From Convivina praedatoris (lineage in GTDB: Bacteria; Bacillota; Bacilli; Lactobacillales; Lactobacillaceae), in the NCBI RefSeq assembly GCF_933208495.1, contig NZ_CAKOET010000004.1, positions 114,532 to 178,531 on the forward strand: a DNA stretch of 64,000 bases, read 5' to 3'. The notes under the pieces are model-generated. The model saw only the letters and a list, made by a program, of their open reading frames with translations. It did not search any database and was not told the origin of the DNA. The translations under genes were made by a program, and so were the position numbers. This document shows positions 54,051-63,221 of this stretch, piece by piece (the first letter of the stretch is position 1; every line of letters begins with the position of its first letter).

Positions 54051-54686
54051 TAGTTAACCTCCTTTCTGTGCCCTGCACGTTATTAGGGTCAATACCCAAT
54101 TCTTGCAAATATCCAGTAACACCTTGTGGCCTATCTTCTTTAGCTTGCGCCGACATTACTTCTAACATTAAATAGTAGTCCTGTGCTTCGTATTCTTCGG
54201 GCATAACATGCCAATTAATCATGGCCTGCTGTTCATTGTAGGCAATATCTTTTAAAACATTATCTAAATAATCGTGGCGCTCCTTTACGCTTTTAAAGTG
54301 TCTTTTTCACCACCTTTTTCAGATTCTGAACCGGTCACCTTGGTCGCAATTTCAGTTGCAAAGTCCAGCACATCATTAAAACTATGTTCATCGTCAATAT
54401 TTTCAATCTGATTATCAGTTAATTTCAAAGTTGATTGGATGTAATCTAGCGCAGTATCTGACATCTCAATCATGTTATCCATGTTTTGCTCATTTAGTGT
54501 CAACGCTGCAGTACTGTTGGAATCATCAATTGCTTGACTATCTTCTTCATTTTGCATTTGTTTTAGCTGGATGCGGTTTATAGATTTGATGAAAATAATT
54601 GACTTCTTAAAATTCTTATTACTTGTCTTAACCACGACCCGCTTAGTGGTACCTAACATCTTTTTCACATCGATTTTTACTGACAT
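54034..54686 (-). CDS. gpGT-like tail assembly chaperone made by -1 frameshift
   Basis: Frame-0 gpG (54285-54686) slips -1 at TTTAAAA (54291-54297) and continues through SVKERHDYLDNVLKDIAYNE into MINWHVMPEEYEAQDYYLML, ending at 54034 for about 217 aa. The downstream frame stays open exactly from the slip site, and the heptamer fits X XXY YYZ (T TTA AAA). In lambda-like phages gpGT binds the tape measure and recruits tail-tube protein. Confidence 0.85.
54285..54686 (-). CDS. gpG-like tail assembly chaperone
   Basis: A 133-aa acidic protein (LTDNQIENIDDEHSFNDVLD) between the major tail protein and the tape measure, the standard place of gpG. A basic N-terminal part (VVVKTSNKNFKKSIIF) precedes the acidic helices. 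Terminates at 54285-54287, two codons after the slippery heptamer, so most ribosomes would make this form. Confidence 0.85.
   Translation of the reverse strand: MSVKIDVKKMLGTTKRVVVKTSNKNFKKSIIFIKSINRIQLKQMQNEEDSQAIDDSNSTAALTLNEQNMDNMIEMSDTALDYIQSTLKLTDNQIENIDDEHSFNDVLDFATEIATKVTGSESEKGGEKDTLKA
54291..54297 (-). promoter_or_regulatory. Slippery heptamer for programmed -1 frameshifting
   Basis: TTTAAAA on the minus strand, read T TTA AAA in the gpG frame, followed by GCG and the stop TAA. Confidence 0.85.
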
Positions 54687-54731
54687 TTAATATCTCCTAT
54701 ATTTTTAGTTTGGTGCCTGATTTTCAGACAT

Positions 54732-54756
54732 AATAAAAAGCCGCCAAAGCGACTTG
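54732..54756 (-). terminator. Terminator after the major tail protein gene
   Basis: AGTCGC and GCGGCT pair around TTTG, followed on the minus strand by TTTTTATTATG. It would reduce transcription into the chaperone and tape-measure genes. Confidence 0.7.
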
Positions 54757-54762
54757 TAAAAA

Positions 54763-55422
54763 TTAGTGTCCTGCTGGTGTGACTGGGTTTGTATTAGTTC
54801 CCGGATTAACTACTGCTGTAGTTGGAAATATATCACTAAACATCTTTGCTTCATCAAAGTTATCATCCCATCCGTAGTAATTCTTACCAAATCCATCATC
54901 GCCACGCTCAACGGGGCTAAAGGTAAGTGCATCAGTAGTCCGTTGTTCTGATGCATTATTAGTTTGCATGTTCTTAGAAGCTTCGGTAACTACTGAACCA
55001 TATAGACCTACATACAACTTTTTGTTTTCATCAAATGAATCTGATGATTCAACTAAAATAGCGATTAAGTTGTTTGAGTTGGCCTTACCATCAATCTTAT
55101 AACCACCACGTCCATCGTGTTCATCACCAATTAAACGCTCCTTGATGGCGGCTGGTAAGTTATTAACCGTTAATACTCCTTGAACATTACCCTTAGCTGA
55201 AGCCTTATAAACGACTTTGTTTGATCCATAAATATCGGTTGTAGCCCCTTGTAAGTTCGTCATGTTAAACGAAGCAATCCCCTTAGAGCTCGTTTCATTA
55301 ATTAAAAACTTACCATCAGTATCGCTAGCTGAACCGTTAATGCCATCAACTCCAGTGATGACCTTGAATGTGGTTGCGTCTACTTTTGCAACCCAAGCAT
55401 TTGTAATTCCTAATGTTGCCAT
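54763..55422 (-). CDS. Major tail tube protein
   Basis: A 219-aa protein (LGITNAWVAKVDATTFKVIT; LVESSDSFDENKKLYVGLYG; DALTFSPVERGDDGFGKNYY) characteristic of siphovirus major tail proteins of lactic acid bacteria. A Pro/Thr/Asn-rich C-terminus could be a small surface extension. Strong expression is expected; a hairpin terminator follows at once. Confidence 0.85.
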   Translation of the reverse strand: MATLGITNAWVAKVDATTFKVITGVDGINGSASDTDGKFLINETSSKGIASFNMTNLQGATTDIYGSNKVVYKASAKGNVQGVLTVNNLPAAIKERLIGDEHDGRGGYKIDGKANSNNLIAILVESSDSFDENKKLYVGLYGSVVTEASKNMQTNNASEQRTTDALTFSPVERGDDGFGKNYYGWDDNFDEAKMFSDIFPTTAVVNPGTNTNPVTPAGH

Positions 55423-55425
55423 AAA

Positions 55426-55791
55426 TTAAACCTCTTTCTCTATGTTTACTAAGAATGTCTGATAGTCCTGGTAGGTATCTGGGTCTTGCAGCCTGCCCCT
55501 CACATTACTAATCAGATATCCTTTACTTTCTAAATATCTGAACAACTTCAACTCGACCTCATCGTAATCCAGGTCGGAATCAGAAGCATAAAAAATCTGA
55601 ATTTGAAGCGTATAGGTCATGGTGTGAAAGGTATTGCTACCGTAATTTTCTAACTCTTGGGTAGCATCTCGGACTAACAAAAAAGTGAGGTCTGTTTTAG
55701 CCTCACTTTCATCTATATTTTTTACAAATACATTATCTGCCCAATCAACGCCAGACTTTACTGCTTCATATAAATCCATTAGTGCCGTCAT
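55426..55791 (-). CDS. Tail terminator-like protein (DUF806 family)
   Basis: A 121-aa protein starting MTALMDLYEAVKSGVDWADN and containing FHTMTYTLQIQIFYASDSDLD. Matches in size and place the DUF806 phage proteins between gp10-like and major tail genes, which cap the tail tube. 3 nt before the tail protein gene. Confidence 0.75.
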   Translation of the reverse strand: MTALMDLYEAVKSGVDWADNVFVKNIDESEAKTDLTFLLVRDATQELENYGSNTFHTMTYTLQIQIFYASDSDLDYDEVELKLFRYLESKGYLISNVRGRLQDPDTYQDYQTFLVNIEKEV

Positions 55792-56210
55792 TTATTCGCC
55801 TTTCTCTGCTGTAACGCAGTTAAAGTATCATGAATTGTGGCATACGTCTTTTCTTTTGATGCAATGATTGCTTTGTCGTAGAATGAATCGCCTTTCATCT
55901 TGATAGTGCCATCATTAAGGAAACGAGCAATACGAGCATGGTTGGCATCCTTAGTTTCAAAACCAACGGCCGTATTCCCATCCTCTTTAGTACCATCAAG
56001 GTTTCCTGTGACATAAGAGTCAGCCAGATGCTTTAGCTTTCCTTCTTTACGATGTGGATTATAGTGACCAGCTTGCTTAGTTGCTACGCTCAATTCTTTT
56101 TTAAGCGTTTCAGCCCCTTTACTGGTCACTTCTTCCCGTTCTTCAACCGTCAGATTAACCAGTCCGCCAACTTGGTCAAGCCAACTATCCATTTGTTCCT
56201 CAAAACTCAT
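55788..56210 (-). CDS. HK97 gp10-like head-tail protein
   Basis: A 140-aa protein with a helical N-terminus (VNLTVEEREEVTSKGAETLK) and the NHARIARFLNDGTIKMKGDS segment typical of the gp10 family (x-x-R-A-x-F-LxxGT). Functions at the head-tail connector. Overlaps neighbours by 4 nt on both sides. Confidence 0.8.
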   Translation of the reverse strand: MSFEEQMDSWLDQVGGLVNLTVEEREEVTSKGAETLKKELSVATKQAGHYNPHRKEGKLKHLADSYVTGNLDGTKEDGNTAVGFETKDANHARIARFLNDGTIKMKGDSFYDKAIIASKEKTYATIHDTLTALQQRKANK

Positions 56211-56545
56211 GGTTTTTCAGGAAGGGCCAAGGTAAGCAGGTCAAAAGTTTCACGGGCGGAACGATCGTCTGATGAGATAAGCACCACGTCATAGACAATC
56301 CCTTTAATTCTTACTTTTACTTGTTCATTTACCTTGTCATCATGTCGAATGGCAATCATTTTAGTATGCTGCTTGTTAACACCTAAGAGTGTGAACTGCT
56401 GATTCAGCGTTTGAGTACGATAACCAAACCAACGTGAAAAATCAGAAACAAAAACATTGTTCTTATTCCCATTTTTAGGGTTAGGTTTAGTTTCATAATG
56501 ACCAAACTCACACCGTTCGTTAAATTCAAGAGGGTTTATTGCCAT
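56207..56545 (-). CDS. Phage head closure protein
   Basis: A 112-aa protein (LEFNERCEFGHYE near the start; VKVRIKGIVYDVVLISSDDR near the end), the layout of head-closure/Phage_H_T_join proteins that follow the gp6-like connector. Overlaps it by 20 nt. Confidence 0.78.
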   Translation of the reverse strand: MAINPLEFNERCEFGHYETKPNPKNGNKNNVFVSDFSRWFGYRTQTLNQQFTLLGVNKQHTKMIAIRHDDKVNEQVKVRIKGIVYDVVLISSDDRSARETFDLLTLALPEKP

Positions 56546-56861
56546 TTTTCACCTCTTCTAAGCTAAAACGCTCATATTCTCCCCGCAATTGGCTAATGAT
56601 CGAATCAGTAGCCAAGTCTACTGGATAAGACTGAACTAGTGATAATGAAGTTCTAAACGAGTAATAACCACTAGCAAGCGCAATAATAGCTGTTTCTAAT
56701 AGTGGTTTAACCTCTTCTTTGTCCCAAAAACTAGGAAAATCAATCCCAACTGCGTTCTTCACATACTGTTCAGCAGCCATTGAATACCCATTTAACAACG
56801 CATCATCTTCATCACTATCAATTCTTAATGATGTTTTTAGTTGCTTAATATCTACCTGCAT
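56526..56861 (-). CDS. Head-tail connector protein (gp6-like)
   Basis: A 111-aa protein (MQVDIKQLKTSLRIDSDEDD; LLETAIIALASGYYSFRTSL) matching the gp6-like DNA packaging/connector family, which starts with a helix of the form vKxxLRIDxxxDD. Follows the capsid gene with a 64-nt gap holding a GCCGCCT/AGGCGAC inverted repeat. Confidence 0.82.
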   Translation of the reverse strand: MQVDIKQLKTSLRIDSDEDDALLNGYSMAAEQYVKNAVGIDFPSFWDKEEVKPLLETAIIALASGYYSFRTSLSLVQSYPVDLATDSIISQLRGEYERFSLEEVKNGNKPS

Positions 56862-56925
56862 AAATACTCCTTAATAGCCGCCTGTCACTGACATACTGTG
56901 TATTTGTAGGCGACTAGTTAGCTAA

Positions 56926-58122
56926 TTAGGCCTTGGGAGTTTCCGATGTAGTAGCCTTTTGGTCAGCAACTTCCTTAAAACTACCTGCAATAACAGCATC
57001 AGTATCAGTTGGACGTACATCAAAACGATCAATTACACGAATCTTAGTTTGGTCACGTTCAAATGCTCCGGCACCAACATTAGTTGATAGCAAAGACATT
57101 TGTTCACGGTCAAATAACGTGATAGCCTGCTTCAAGTCCCCAAAGTAAAGTGGGTGTGAACCAGATACATCTGGCAACCACTTATCTGATACAACCTTGA
57201 CTGTCTTACCATCAATCATGTGAACATCAGGTTGAGTTGGGTCATGTTGTAGTAAATAGTTACCGAAAGCGTCCTTAACCTTGGCCAAAACTCCGTATCC
57301 GCTTTGGTTAGTGATAAAGATTGAGGTAGTAGTGATGGCTGGGTCAAGTTGAACGTTAACCATGTCCTTAATATCATCAAACTTAGCGATGGTTGGCTTC
57401 TTAGGAAGTACCTTCATTTGCTCGATAATAGCTGCATTACGAGTAACAGTTACCTTCTTAGCAATCCACTGTGACAACCAAGCCAAAATGTTTTCAGCCG
57501 TATCCTTCAACAAAGAATTAGTAATCGTTTGAATACCTGCATAACGCTTGATTAAGTACTTAACTAGGGTCAACTTTGGATCGTCAATATCACCAATTAG
57601 GTCATCTTCATTATCCAAATTAGTAAGCGGTGTCACATCCGTCCATTTTTCGTAAACTCGTGAACCATTGCTAGTTGTAACGTGTTCGACATTAACTAAT
57701 TCTTGCAAGCTTTCATACTGACGTACCAAGGCATGAATAGTCGTCTCAATATCTTGAGGAATCGTCAAACCAATACGGTTACCACCCTCGTCTGTAGATG
57801 AATTAACTTCATTCACGACGTTAGGAATGCCATTAACATAGTCCTTAAATTCATCAACAAACTTACGCTTTTGGTCTTTTTCCTCCTTGTCCAACGGATG
57901 TACCTCGGTATTCACAATTTCTTCTGCCTGAGCATTTACCAAGTTTTCGTGAGCTAAATCACGCTTAGCCTTAGCGTTTTCAATATCATTCTTGATAGTA
58001 GCAACTTCTTCAGCAGTCACAGTGTCATCATCTACCATAGCTTGTGCCTTAGCTTGTAAATCGCTTACTTTTTGACCAGCAGCAATCCAAGTTTCATTTA
58101 AAGCATTTACGTTTTGTCCCAT
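56926..58122 (-). CDS. Major capsid protein, HK97 fold
   Basis: A 398-aa protein. The first 110 residues are a charged coiled coil (delta/scaffold domain, KAQAMVDDDTVTAEEVATIK), expected to be removed by the protease upstream. The rest has HK97-family landmarks: DIETTIHALVRQYESLQELV, VTTSNGSRVYEKWTDV, LVKYLIKRYAGIQTITNSLL, IFITNQSGYGVLAKVKDAFG and IRVIDRFDVRPTDTDAVIAG. It makes the icosahedral shell. Confidence 0.93.
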   Translation of the reverse strand: MGQNVNALNETWIAAGQKVSDLQAKAQAMVDDDTVTAEEVATIKNDIENAKAKRDLAHENLVNAQAEEIVNTEVHPLDKEEKDQKRKFVDEFKDYVNGIPNVVNEVNSSTDEGGNRIGLTIPQDIETTIHALVRQYESLQELVNVEHVTTSNGSRVYEKWTDVTPLTNLDNEDDLIGDIDDPKLTLVKYLIKRYAGIQTITNSLLKDTAENILAWLSQWIAKKVTVTRNAAIIEQMKVLPKKPTIAKFDDIKDMVNVQLDPAITTTSIFITNQSGYGVLAKVKDAFGNYLLQHDPTQPDVHMIDGKTVKVVSDKWLPDVSGSHPLYFGDLKQAITLFDREQMSLLSTNVGAGAFERDQTKIRVIDRFDVRPTDTDAVIAGSFKEVADQKATTSETPKA

Positions 58123-58133
58123 CTGGAACCTCC

Positions 58134-58856
58134 TTAAATTTTTTCAAGTAAAATAGCCGCCTTCTGACTACGTAAATCAGATAAACGACTATTTTCTTTT
58201 TCTTCTTCAATTTTTTCATTTGTTTTTAAAGTCTTGACTGACTCGGCCTTGTTAATTAAATTCAATAATTTATTAACAGCCCGTTTTGGAATAGCTTGTT
58301 CAGTTGAATTAACTGGCTGCAATTCATCTTCGTTGACAAACATAATCTGATCGGCGAAACCTTTGTTAACTGCGTCTTGCGCACCTAACCAAGTTTCATT
58401 AGCCATCATGTTCAACAACTCGCCCTGGTCAATTCCTGTCTTAGCTTCATAAGCTGAAGCAATCGACTTATCAATACCATCAAGAATATCAATTTGCTTG
58501 GCCATATCGTCTTTGTTACCGACTGTTCCAGACATTGCCTGGTGAATCATGATTTGACCAGTTGGACTAATATTGACTTGATTACCAGCCATTGCAATCA
58601 CAGAAGCTGCACTGGCGGCCAATCCTTGAATATTAACCACTACATTACGCTGGCATTGACGTAAAGAAGTATAAATTTCACTAGCAGCGAAAACATCCCC
58701 ACCATTTGAGGCGATATTAACCATCACATCATCATCACTACCATCGTTTAAAGCGTCATTAACACTCTTGGGACTAGCACATTTCATCTCAAAGAAATCA
58801 TAAACAATAGCCGTATCATCATCTACGACTGTTCCTTTAATATCAATTTGGGTCAT
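58134..58856 (-). CDS. ClpP-like prohead protease
   Basis: A 240-aa S14-type protease processing the capsid. VMVNIASNGGDVFAASEIY, Ser82 in GLAASAASVIAMAG and His105 in GQIMIHQAMSG match ClpP serine and histidine motifs. The start is ATG 58856 (MTQIDIKGTVVDDD), with GGAGG 10 nt upstream and overlapping the portal 3' end; longer versions run through the portal gene. Confidence 0.9.
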   Translation of the reverse strand: MTQIDIKGTVVDDDTAIVYDFFEMKCASPKSVNDALNDGSDDDVMVNIASNGGDVFAASEIYTSLRQCQRNVVVNIQGLAASAASVIAMAGNQVNISPTGQIMIHQAMSGTVGNKDDMAKQIDILDGIDKSIASAYEAKTGIDQGELLNMMANETWLGAQDAVNKGFADQIMFVNEDELQPVNSTEQAIPKRAVNKLLNLINKAESVKTLKTNEKIEEEKENSRLSDLRSQKAAILLEKI

Positions 58857-60003
58857 TATTGGCGTCCTCCTTTCCATTAGGTTCATACTCCGGCATATCT
58901 TGTGGAAGATAACCAGAGTTCTTGAGCAACCATTGAGCTTGCTCTGCACTTAGTAATCCGTTTTGTTGGAATGTGGCAATATTGGTCGTGTAGTCATCAT
59001 TAACTGGATCAATGGCCGGTTTAATATCCATGCTTACTTGAGTATTCAGTTTATTTTTTAACTCGCTTACAATCGCCGATGAGTAGCGGGTCAATGACTT
59101 AGCATATTCACCGCCAATCATTTGCAGTGAACTCTGTTGGTCTCCAGTTCCGTTCAAAATACTATCTGGAACGCCGTAAGCCTTAGCAATCTGTTTAGAA
59201 GTCCAGTCAGTTTGCGCAAGTAGCTTGGATACATCTCCCTTAACCTCTAGCGGAGTGTAGTCAGCTAGCTTGTCAATAACAACTGGTCCATTACCACTTG
59301 ATGTCATTTGCTGTACAAACTTACGCGAGATAGCCGACTTAGTTTCTGAGTTAACTAGACCTGTATCAATCTTCAAAATTCCTGGGGCCATAACTGATTT
59401 AGCTAAGGCACTCAATGTTAGATTGTTAGACGACTTCTTAATTGCTAACTCACTAGCTAATGAACGCAGCGGGCTGACACCAGTAGCACCACCATTCTGA
59501 CTTAACAACCTAAAATGAATCATGTCGCTAACTGGGATATTTTGAATTACCCCAACTTCTGGAGAATCAAAGGTCACATTATAGAACAAACCTGAATAAT
59601 CCCGTAAGGCAAACACACTCACTTGACTTGGCCTCAAATATTCCCAACGCTGATCAGTTCCGTTGACATTACGCCACCGATAAGCAAAAGCCTCTCCACC
59701 TAACAGCAATTGTGCAAAAACTGACTGCCAAAACGAATGCGTATTTGACCAATTACCATTTGGATTATCAATCAAGGCCTGCATACGGTTATCATCAGCA
59801 TGCAATACTGACGTCGCTAAGTCACTACTCAACTGAAAGACAATCGAATAAATGTCTGAATTAAGCAGTGCCTCACTAGCACTAACATAAGTTGAGCTAC
59901 CGTCCTGCACCTTGATGAAGTTAACAATATCATCATCAGATAAACCAATTTCATTCCCACCAATTACTAAGCCATTTGTAATATTAGGCTTAAATAACGG
60001 CAA
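58843..60003 (-). CDS. Portal protein, HK97 family
   Basis: A 386-aa protein forming the dodecameric DNA entry port. GEAFAYRWRNVNGTDQRWEY, IPVSDMIHFRLLSQNGGATG, the stem helices and WTSKQIAKAYGVPDSILNGT are characteristic. C-terminal Asn/Asp-rich tail. Follows a 66-aa membrane gene by 2 nt. Confidence 0.93.
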   Translation of the reverse strand: MPLFKPNITNGLVIGGNEIGLSDDDIVNFIKVQDGSSTYVSASEALLNSDIYSIVFQLSSDLATSVLHADDNRMQALIDNPNGNWSNTHSFWQSVFAQLLLGGEAFAYRWRNVNGTDQRWEYLRPSQVSVFALRDYSGLFYNVTFDSPEVGVIQNIPVSDMIHFRLLSQNGGATGVSPLRSLASELAIKKSSNNLTLSALAKSVMAPGILKIDTGLVNSETKSAISRKFVQQMTSSGNGPVVIDKLADYTPLEVKGDVSKLLAQTDWTSKQIAKAYGVPDSILNGTGDQQSSLQMIGGEYAKSLTRYSSAIVSELKNKLNTQVSMDIKPAIDPVNDDYTTNIATFQQNGLLSAEQAQWLLKNSGYLPQDMPEYEPNGKEDANNDPN

Positions 60004-60005
60004 TC

Positions 60006-60206
60006 CTAATCACCCCCTTTATTGTTTTGCTGAACTGCAATAATCTCGCTAATATATCCAGCAATCAGCAATGTAATAGCTAATCCTAGCCAACCCCACC
60101 GATTACCGAAGCTAAAAGCAAACATATTAGCAAAAATAGCGCCAATTACGAAGCAAATGGCATCAAAAAAGCGCCATATAGGCGCCAATAACTGCTTAAA
60201 AAACAT
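60006..60206 (-). CDS. 66-aa phage membrane protein
   Basis: Two hydrophobic helices (FFDAICFVIGAIFANMFAFS; WGWLGLAITLLIAGYISEII) and a polar tail. Placed between TerL and portal, where siphoviruses of lactic acid bacteria often have a small membrane ORF of unknown role. GGAGG ribosome site upstream. Confidence 0.7.
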   Translation of the reverse strand: MFFKQLLAPIWRFFDAICFVIGAIFANMFAFSFGNRWGWLGLAITLLIAGYISEIIAVQQNNKGGD

Positions 60207-60217
60207 GGTTTAACCTC

Positions 60218-62080
60218 CTAAATCATGCCAGATTCTTTCAAAAGATACTCTGCTTTTTGCTCATCAGTCATTCTTTCATACTGTTTTTCAGGATCATTGA
60301 CCGTTGAAAACGACTCAAAATGGTACATTGCTTGGTAAAAAGCGTCAATTAAAGCATCCACAACATCAATTTTTAGTGTTGCTTTGGCCTTATCAACCTG
60401 AATCCCTATCTTATCTTCAATGATTTGCGCATTAATCAGTGCTTTTTCCATGATTTTGTCATTAAAACGTGACAATGAACCCTCAACTAGCGATGATTGC
60501 AGAAACTTAGTGGGGTCTTTTAATTCACTAGTACGTTGTCTAATCGCCATCAACGGCCATGAGGTATTGACTTCGAGTTGCTTAATAGCTGGAGTTGCGC
60601 CCCAAGCATCATAGCCAAAGAACACAACATCTAACTGATTATCCTCTACGTAGCTCAATAACCAAGCGTATACCTGGTCACTATTAATCAATCCCTGTGG
60701 ATGACTGGTAATCGTACAGTATCCTTCTTTTTCTAACTCACGATAGTTAATGCCATCTTGTTTTTCTTTAGCTTCAATGCTGCCTGCCTTCTCCCAAGGA
60801 ATAAATGAGTGCTGTGATATGAACCAGTGATGGTCACCGTTTTCATCTCCATGCGGATAGACAAATGCAATGGCAGTGTTATCACTAAACATCGAGTAAT
60901 CAAAACCGATATAAACTTGTCGACCATTAATATCAAAGCTAGGAATAACAGCACGCTCAATATCAGCAAGCTTCAGATAACTATTTGTAGATTCTTGCAA
61001 CCACATATTCAAGTTCTTATTTTGGAAGTCGCTCAATGTACCAGATAAGCTATCACTATCACGCTTATCAGTTAAACCAGCCATCAAGTTATCACGCTGT
61101 GACTTCAATCCCAACAAAGGATTACTCTTCAACCACGTTTTAGGTTTATAAGTTTCGTCCAAGCTATCCTGACACCAGATTAAACCAAGATAACTATCAG
61201 CATCACGCTTATAATCTTGTTCCATCGCTTGCTGAACCATCTTCTCATCATCATGAAACGGCACGCTTGGGTCAGGATAGGCCGTTGATATTTGAACAAA
61301 TTGCCGATTCTTAACCTTAACTTGACCAGAAACAATCTTAGATATTCGATCACGGCTGGTTATTTCACCAATTTCATCAACAATAGCCGTCGTAAAATGA
61401 TACGAATCATACTGACCAGACTCATGAGAGATAGCACGAATAACATTGTTAGGTTTCTTCATGATGATTTGGTCATTTTGAATAGCCAATTCAACTTCAT
61501 CAGCAAGTTTTTTAAAGGGGCCATTGTTACTAATTGACTGCATCATCGTCTTAACATAACCGAACAGCTTCTTTGTCTGTTTAAAGTTAATTGACGAAAC
61601 TAAAAAGTCCTGGTTCTCTAAACCAAGACTTTCAATTAAGAATGAATAAGCCATTAAGATAGCCATCAAATAAGTTTTCCCTTGACCACGGGCAACCGAT
61701 ACAATCGCACGACTATATCTTTTACCACCATGTTGATCACGCCAACCAATTAACTGGGTTAAGATAAACTCTTGCCACGGCATTAACTCGGTTGGCTCTC
61801 CGGTATCAACATTAGGACACAAAGCAGCAAAGGTTAGAATATGTTCAGCCTGTTTAACTGAATACATATAGTCAAACTCATTAGCTAGCTGACGTTGTAA
61901 GTCTCTAACATGCCGGAAGGCAGCTAACTGAATTAAATAACCAGCTTTCACCTTCTCATCAAGGACATCTAAAGCATACTTGGTACCTTTGTCCTTGAAT
62001 TTCTTACGGACTTCATCGACTTTTAAATTGTGATAAGTTCCCAACACATCGTGGGTTGCCGTTAAATCAATCTTAGTCAT
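60218..62080 (-). CDS. terL: Terminase large subunit
   Basis: A 620-aa packaging motor and nuclease. Walker A is in IVSVARGQGKTYLMAILMAY, Walker B in TTAIVDEIGEIT, and the nuclease Asp residues in QVYIGFDYSMFSDNTAIAFV and VVFFGYDAWG. Overlaps terS by 4 nt. Full length for this Terminase_1-like family. Confidence 0.94.
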   Translation of the reverse strand: MTKIDLTATHDVLGTYHNLKVDEVRKKFKDKGTKYALDVLDEKVKAGYLIQLAAFRHVRDLQRQLANEFDYMYSVKQAEHILTFAALCPNVDTGEPTELMPWQEFILTQLIGWRDQHGGKRYSRAIVSVARGQGKTYLMAILMAYSFLIESLGLENQDFLVSSINFKQTKKLFGYVKTMMQSISNNGPFKKLADEVELAIQNDQIIMKKPNNVIRAISHESGQYDSYHFTTAIVDEIGEITSRDRISKIVSGQVKVKNRQFVQISTAYPDPSVPFHDDEKMVQQAMEQDYKRDADSYLGLIWCQDSLDETYKPKTWLKSNPLLGLKSQRDNLMAGLTDKRDSDSLSGTLSDFQNKNLNMWLQESTNSYLKLADIERAVIPSFDINGRQVYIGFDYSMFSDNTAIAFVYPHGDENGDHHWFISQHSFIPWEKAGSIEAKEKQDGINYRELEKEGYCTITSHPQGLINSDQVYAWLLSYVEDNQLDVVFFGYDAWGATPAIKQLEVNTSWPLMAIRQRTSELKDPTKFLQSSLVEGSLSRFNDKIMEKALINAQIIEDKIGIQVDKAKATLKIDVVDALIDAFYQAMYHFESFSTVNDPEKQYERMTDEQKAEYLLKESGMI

Positions 62081-62538
62081 TCATTTCCCTGAAACAATTG
62101 CATAATCTCTGCTGTAGCGCTCTGATCATCGCCATCAGTCAAACCGTCAAACAGTTCTTGTCTACTTTTAGGGCTCAACCCTAACTCTGATCCAATCTTG
62201 GTTAAGTTTTTAATCGAATCACTATATATCTGTGTCATTGGGTTCCGTTTAAATCCTTTGAACGTATGTTCGATAACTTTTCCGGTCATATCCTGAACGG
62301 GGTCATACATTGCTTGTACTTCCCCATGTTTACGAATATGCATATAAGCATTTCTATAAATTTCATACTGAGTGCAGTAAGTTTCTACCAAAACAGAATC
62401 TACTCTAATTACATTGCTTTTAGTTTCTAAAAAACCGACAACTTTACGCCAAACAATGCCAGATTGTTTGCTGAAATAGTCCGGAGGGTTGGTGCGAAGC
62501 TTCCCGCCGTTAACAGCATAGTCCGGTTTTTTAGTCAT
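62077..62538 (-). CDS. terS: Terminase small subunit (P27 family)
   Basis: A 153-aa protein (PPDYFSKQSGIVWRKVVGFL; LVETYCTQYEIYRNAYMHI; KNLTKIGSELGLSPKSRQEL), the P27-type TerS pattern recognising phage DNA for packaging. AAGGAG ribosome site. Preceded by a 194-nt GC-rich gap that may hold cos. Confidence 0.9.
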   Translation of the reverse strand: MTKKPDYAVNGGKLRTNPPDYFSKQSGIVWRKVVGFLETKSNVIRVDSVLVETYCTQYEIYRNAYMHIRKHGEVQAMYDPVQDMTGKVIEHTFKGFKRNPMTQIYSDSIKNLTKIGSELGLSPKSRQELFDGLTDGDDQSATAEIMQLFQGNE

Positions 62539-62701
62539 AATTTTTTAACTCCTTTCTGGAGGGGTACCCCCCCTACCTAAAATTTTCAAAAATTGAACTT
62601 TTTTATAAGACGACGATATGTGAGCGCTCTCTCGTTCAGCCAAACGGGGGCGGGGGTATCTAGCTTTTTATGCCCTCATTCGTACAAGTACACCACTGCA
62701 A
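62539..62701. other. Gap between HNH terminator and terS: candidate cos region
   Basis: No ORF. It contains an exact palindrome GGGGTACCCC at 62561-62570 within a C/G run, and a G-rich tract (ACGGGGGCGGGGGT) near 62644-62657, quite unlike the AT-rich surroundings. Phages with HNH next to terminase are usually cos types and cut near here; the exact site is unproven. Confidence 0.5.
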
Positions 62702-62737
62702 AATAAAAACGCCTAAATCGCCTTATAGGCGTTCAAA
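62702..62737 (-). terminator. Terminator of the HNH gene
   Basis: GAACGCCTA and TAGGCGTT-type arms pair around AAGGCGATT and are followed by TTTTATTTT on the minus strand. The hairpin starts at the HNH stop codon. Confidence 0.75.
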
Positions 62738-63221
62738 CGTCATTCATTATCTTTACAATTGTGGCTACATCATTGATAGCTCTTACTGGCCTTAACCAGT
62801 TATCCTTACCGGTACCATAGTAGCTTTGTTCCCACCTCGTCTTAGCGGTATGACAAGACGGACAGACGACCGCTAGGTTTCTTTGATTTGCTTTGAGCGT
62901 CTGGTCTACTTCTATCGGTACGATGTGGTCAACAGTCTTAGCAGCCGTCACTCTACCTTGCACCTTACAGTACTGACACAGGTAGTGTTGGTTACTAAGT
63001 GTTGCTTGTCTTAACGCTACCCAATGTCTAGTTCGATAGAACTGATACTGACTAGACTTGTTTCCATCTCGATTACGTACCACTGTGTTGTAACGATGAG
63101 TTGCTGTCTTATCTCGTGGCTTGTATTCACGCTCTTGGTCTTTATGTACCTCACAGTAATGCTTAGGCAACTGAACCATCGTGTGGCAACCATTAGCACG
63201 GCAGCGTATTACTCTAGCCAA
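62733..63221 (-). CDS. HNH endonuclease
   Basis: A 162-aa nuclease. An N-terminal Cys/His cluster (CRANGCHTMVQLPKHYCEVH) resembles a zinc knuckle; the HNH core has CQYCKVQGRVTA, VDHIVPIEVDQ, NQRNLAVVCPSCHTAKT. Adjacent HNH proteins stimulate cos cleavage by the terminase in HK97-like phages, so a packaging role is likely. Confidence 0.9.
   Translation of the reverse strand: MARVIRCRANGCHTMVQLPKHYCEVHKDQEREYKPRDKTATHRYNTVVRNRDGNKSSQYQFYRTRHWVALRQATLSNQHYLCQYCKVQGRVTAAKTVDHIVPIEVDQTLKANQRNLAVVCPSCHTAKTRWEQSYYGTGKDNWLRPVRAINDVATIVKIMNDV

Noticed and set aside
58857..58949. Longer N-terminus of the ClpP-like protease
   Set aside because: Runs through the portal 3' end without conserved sequence; ATG 58856 has a GGAGG site.
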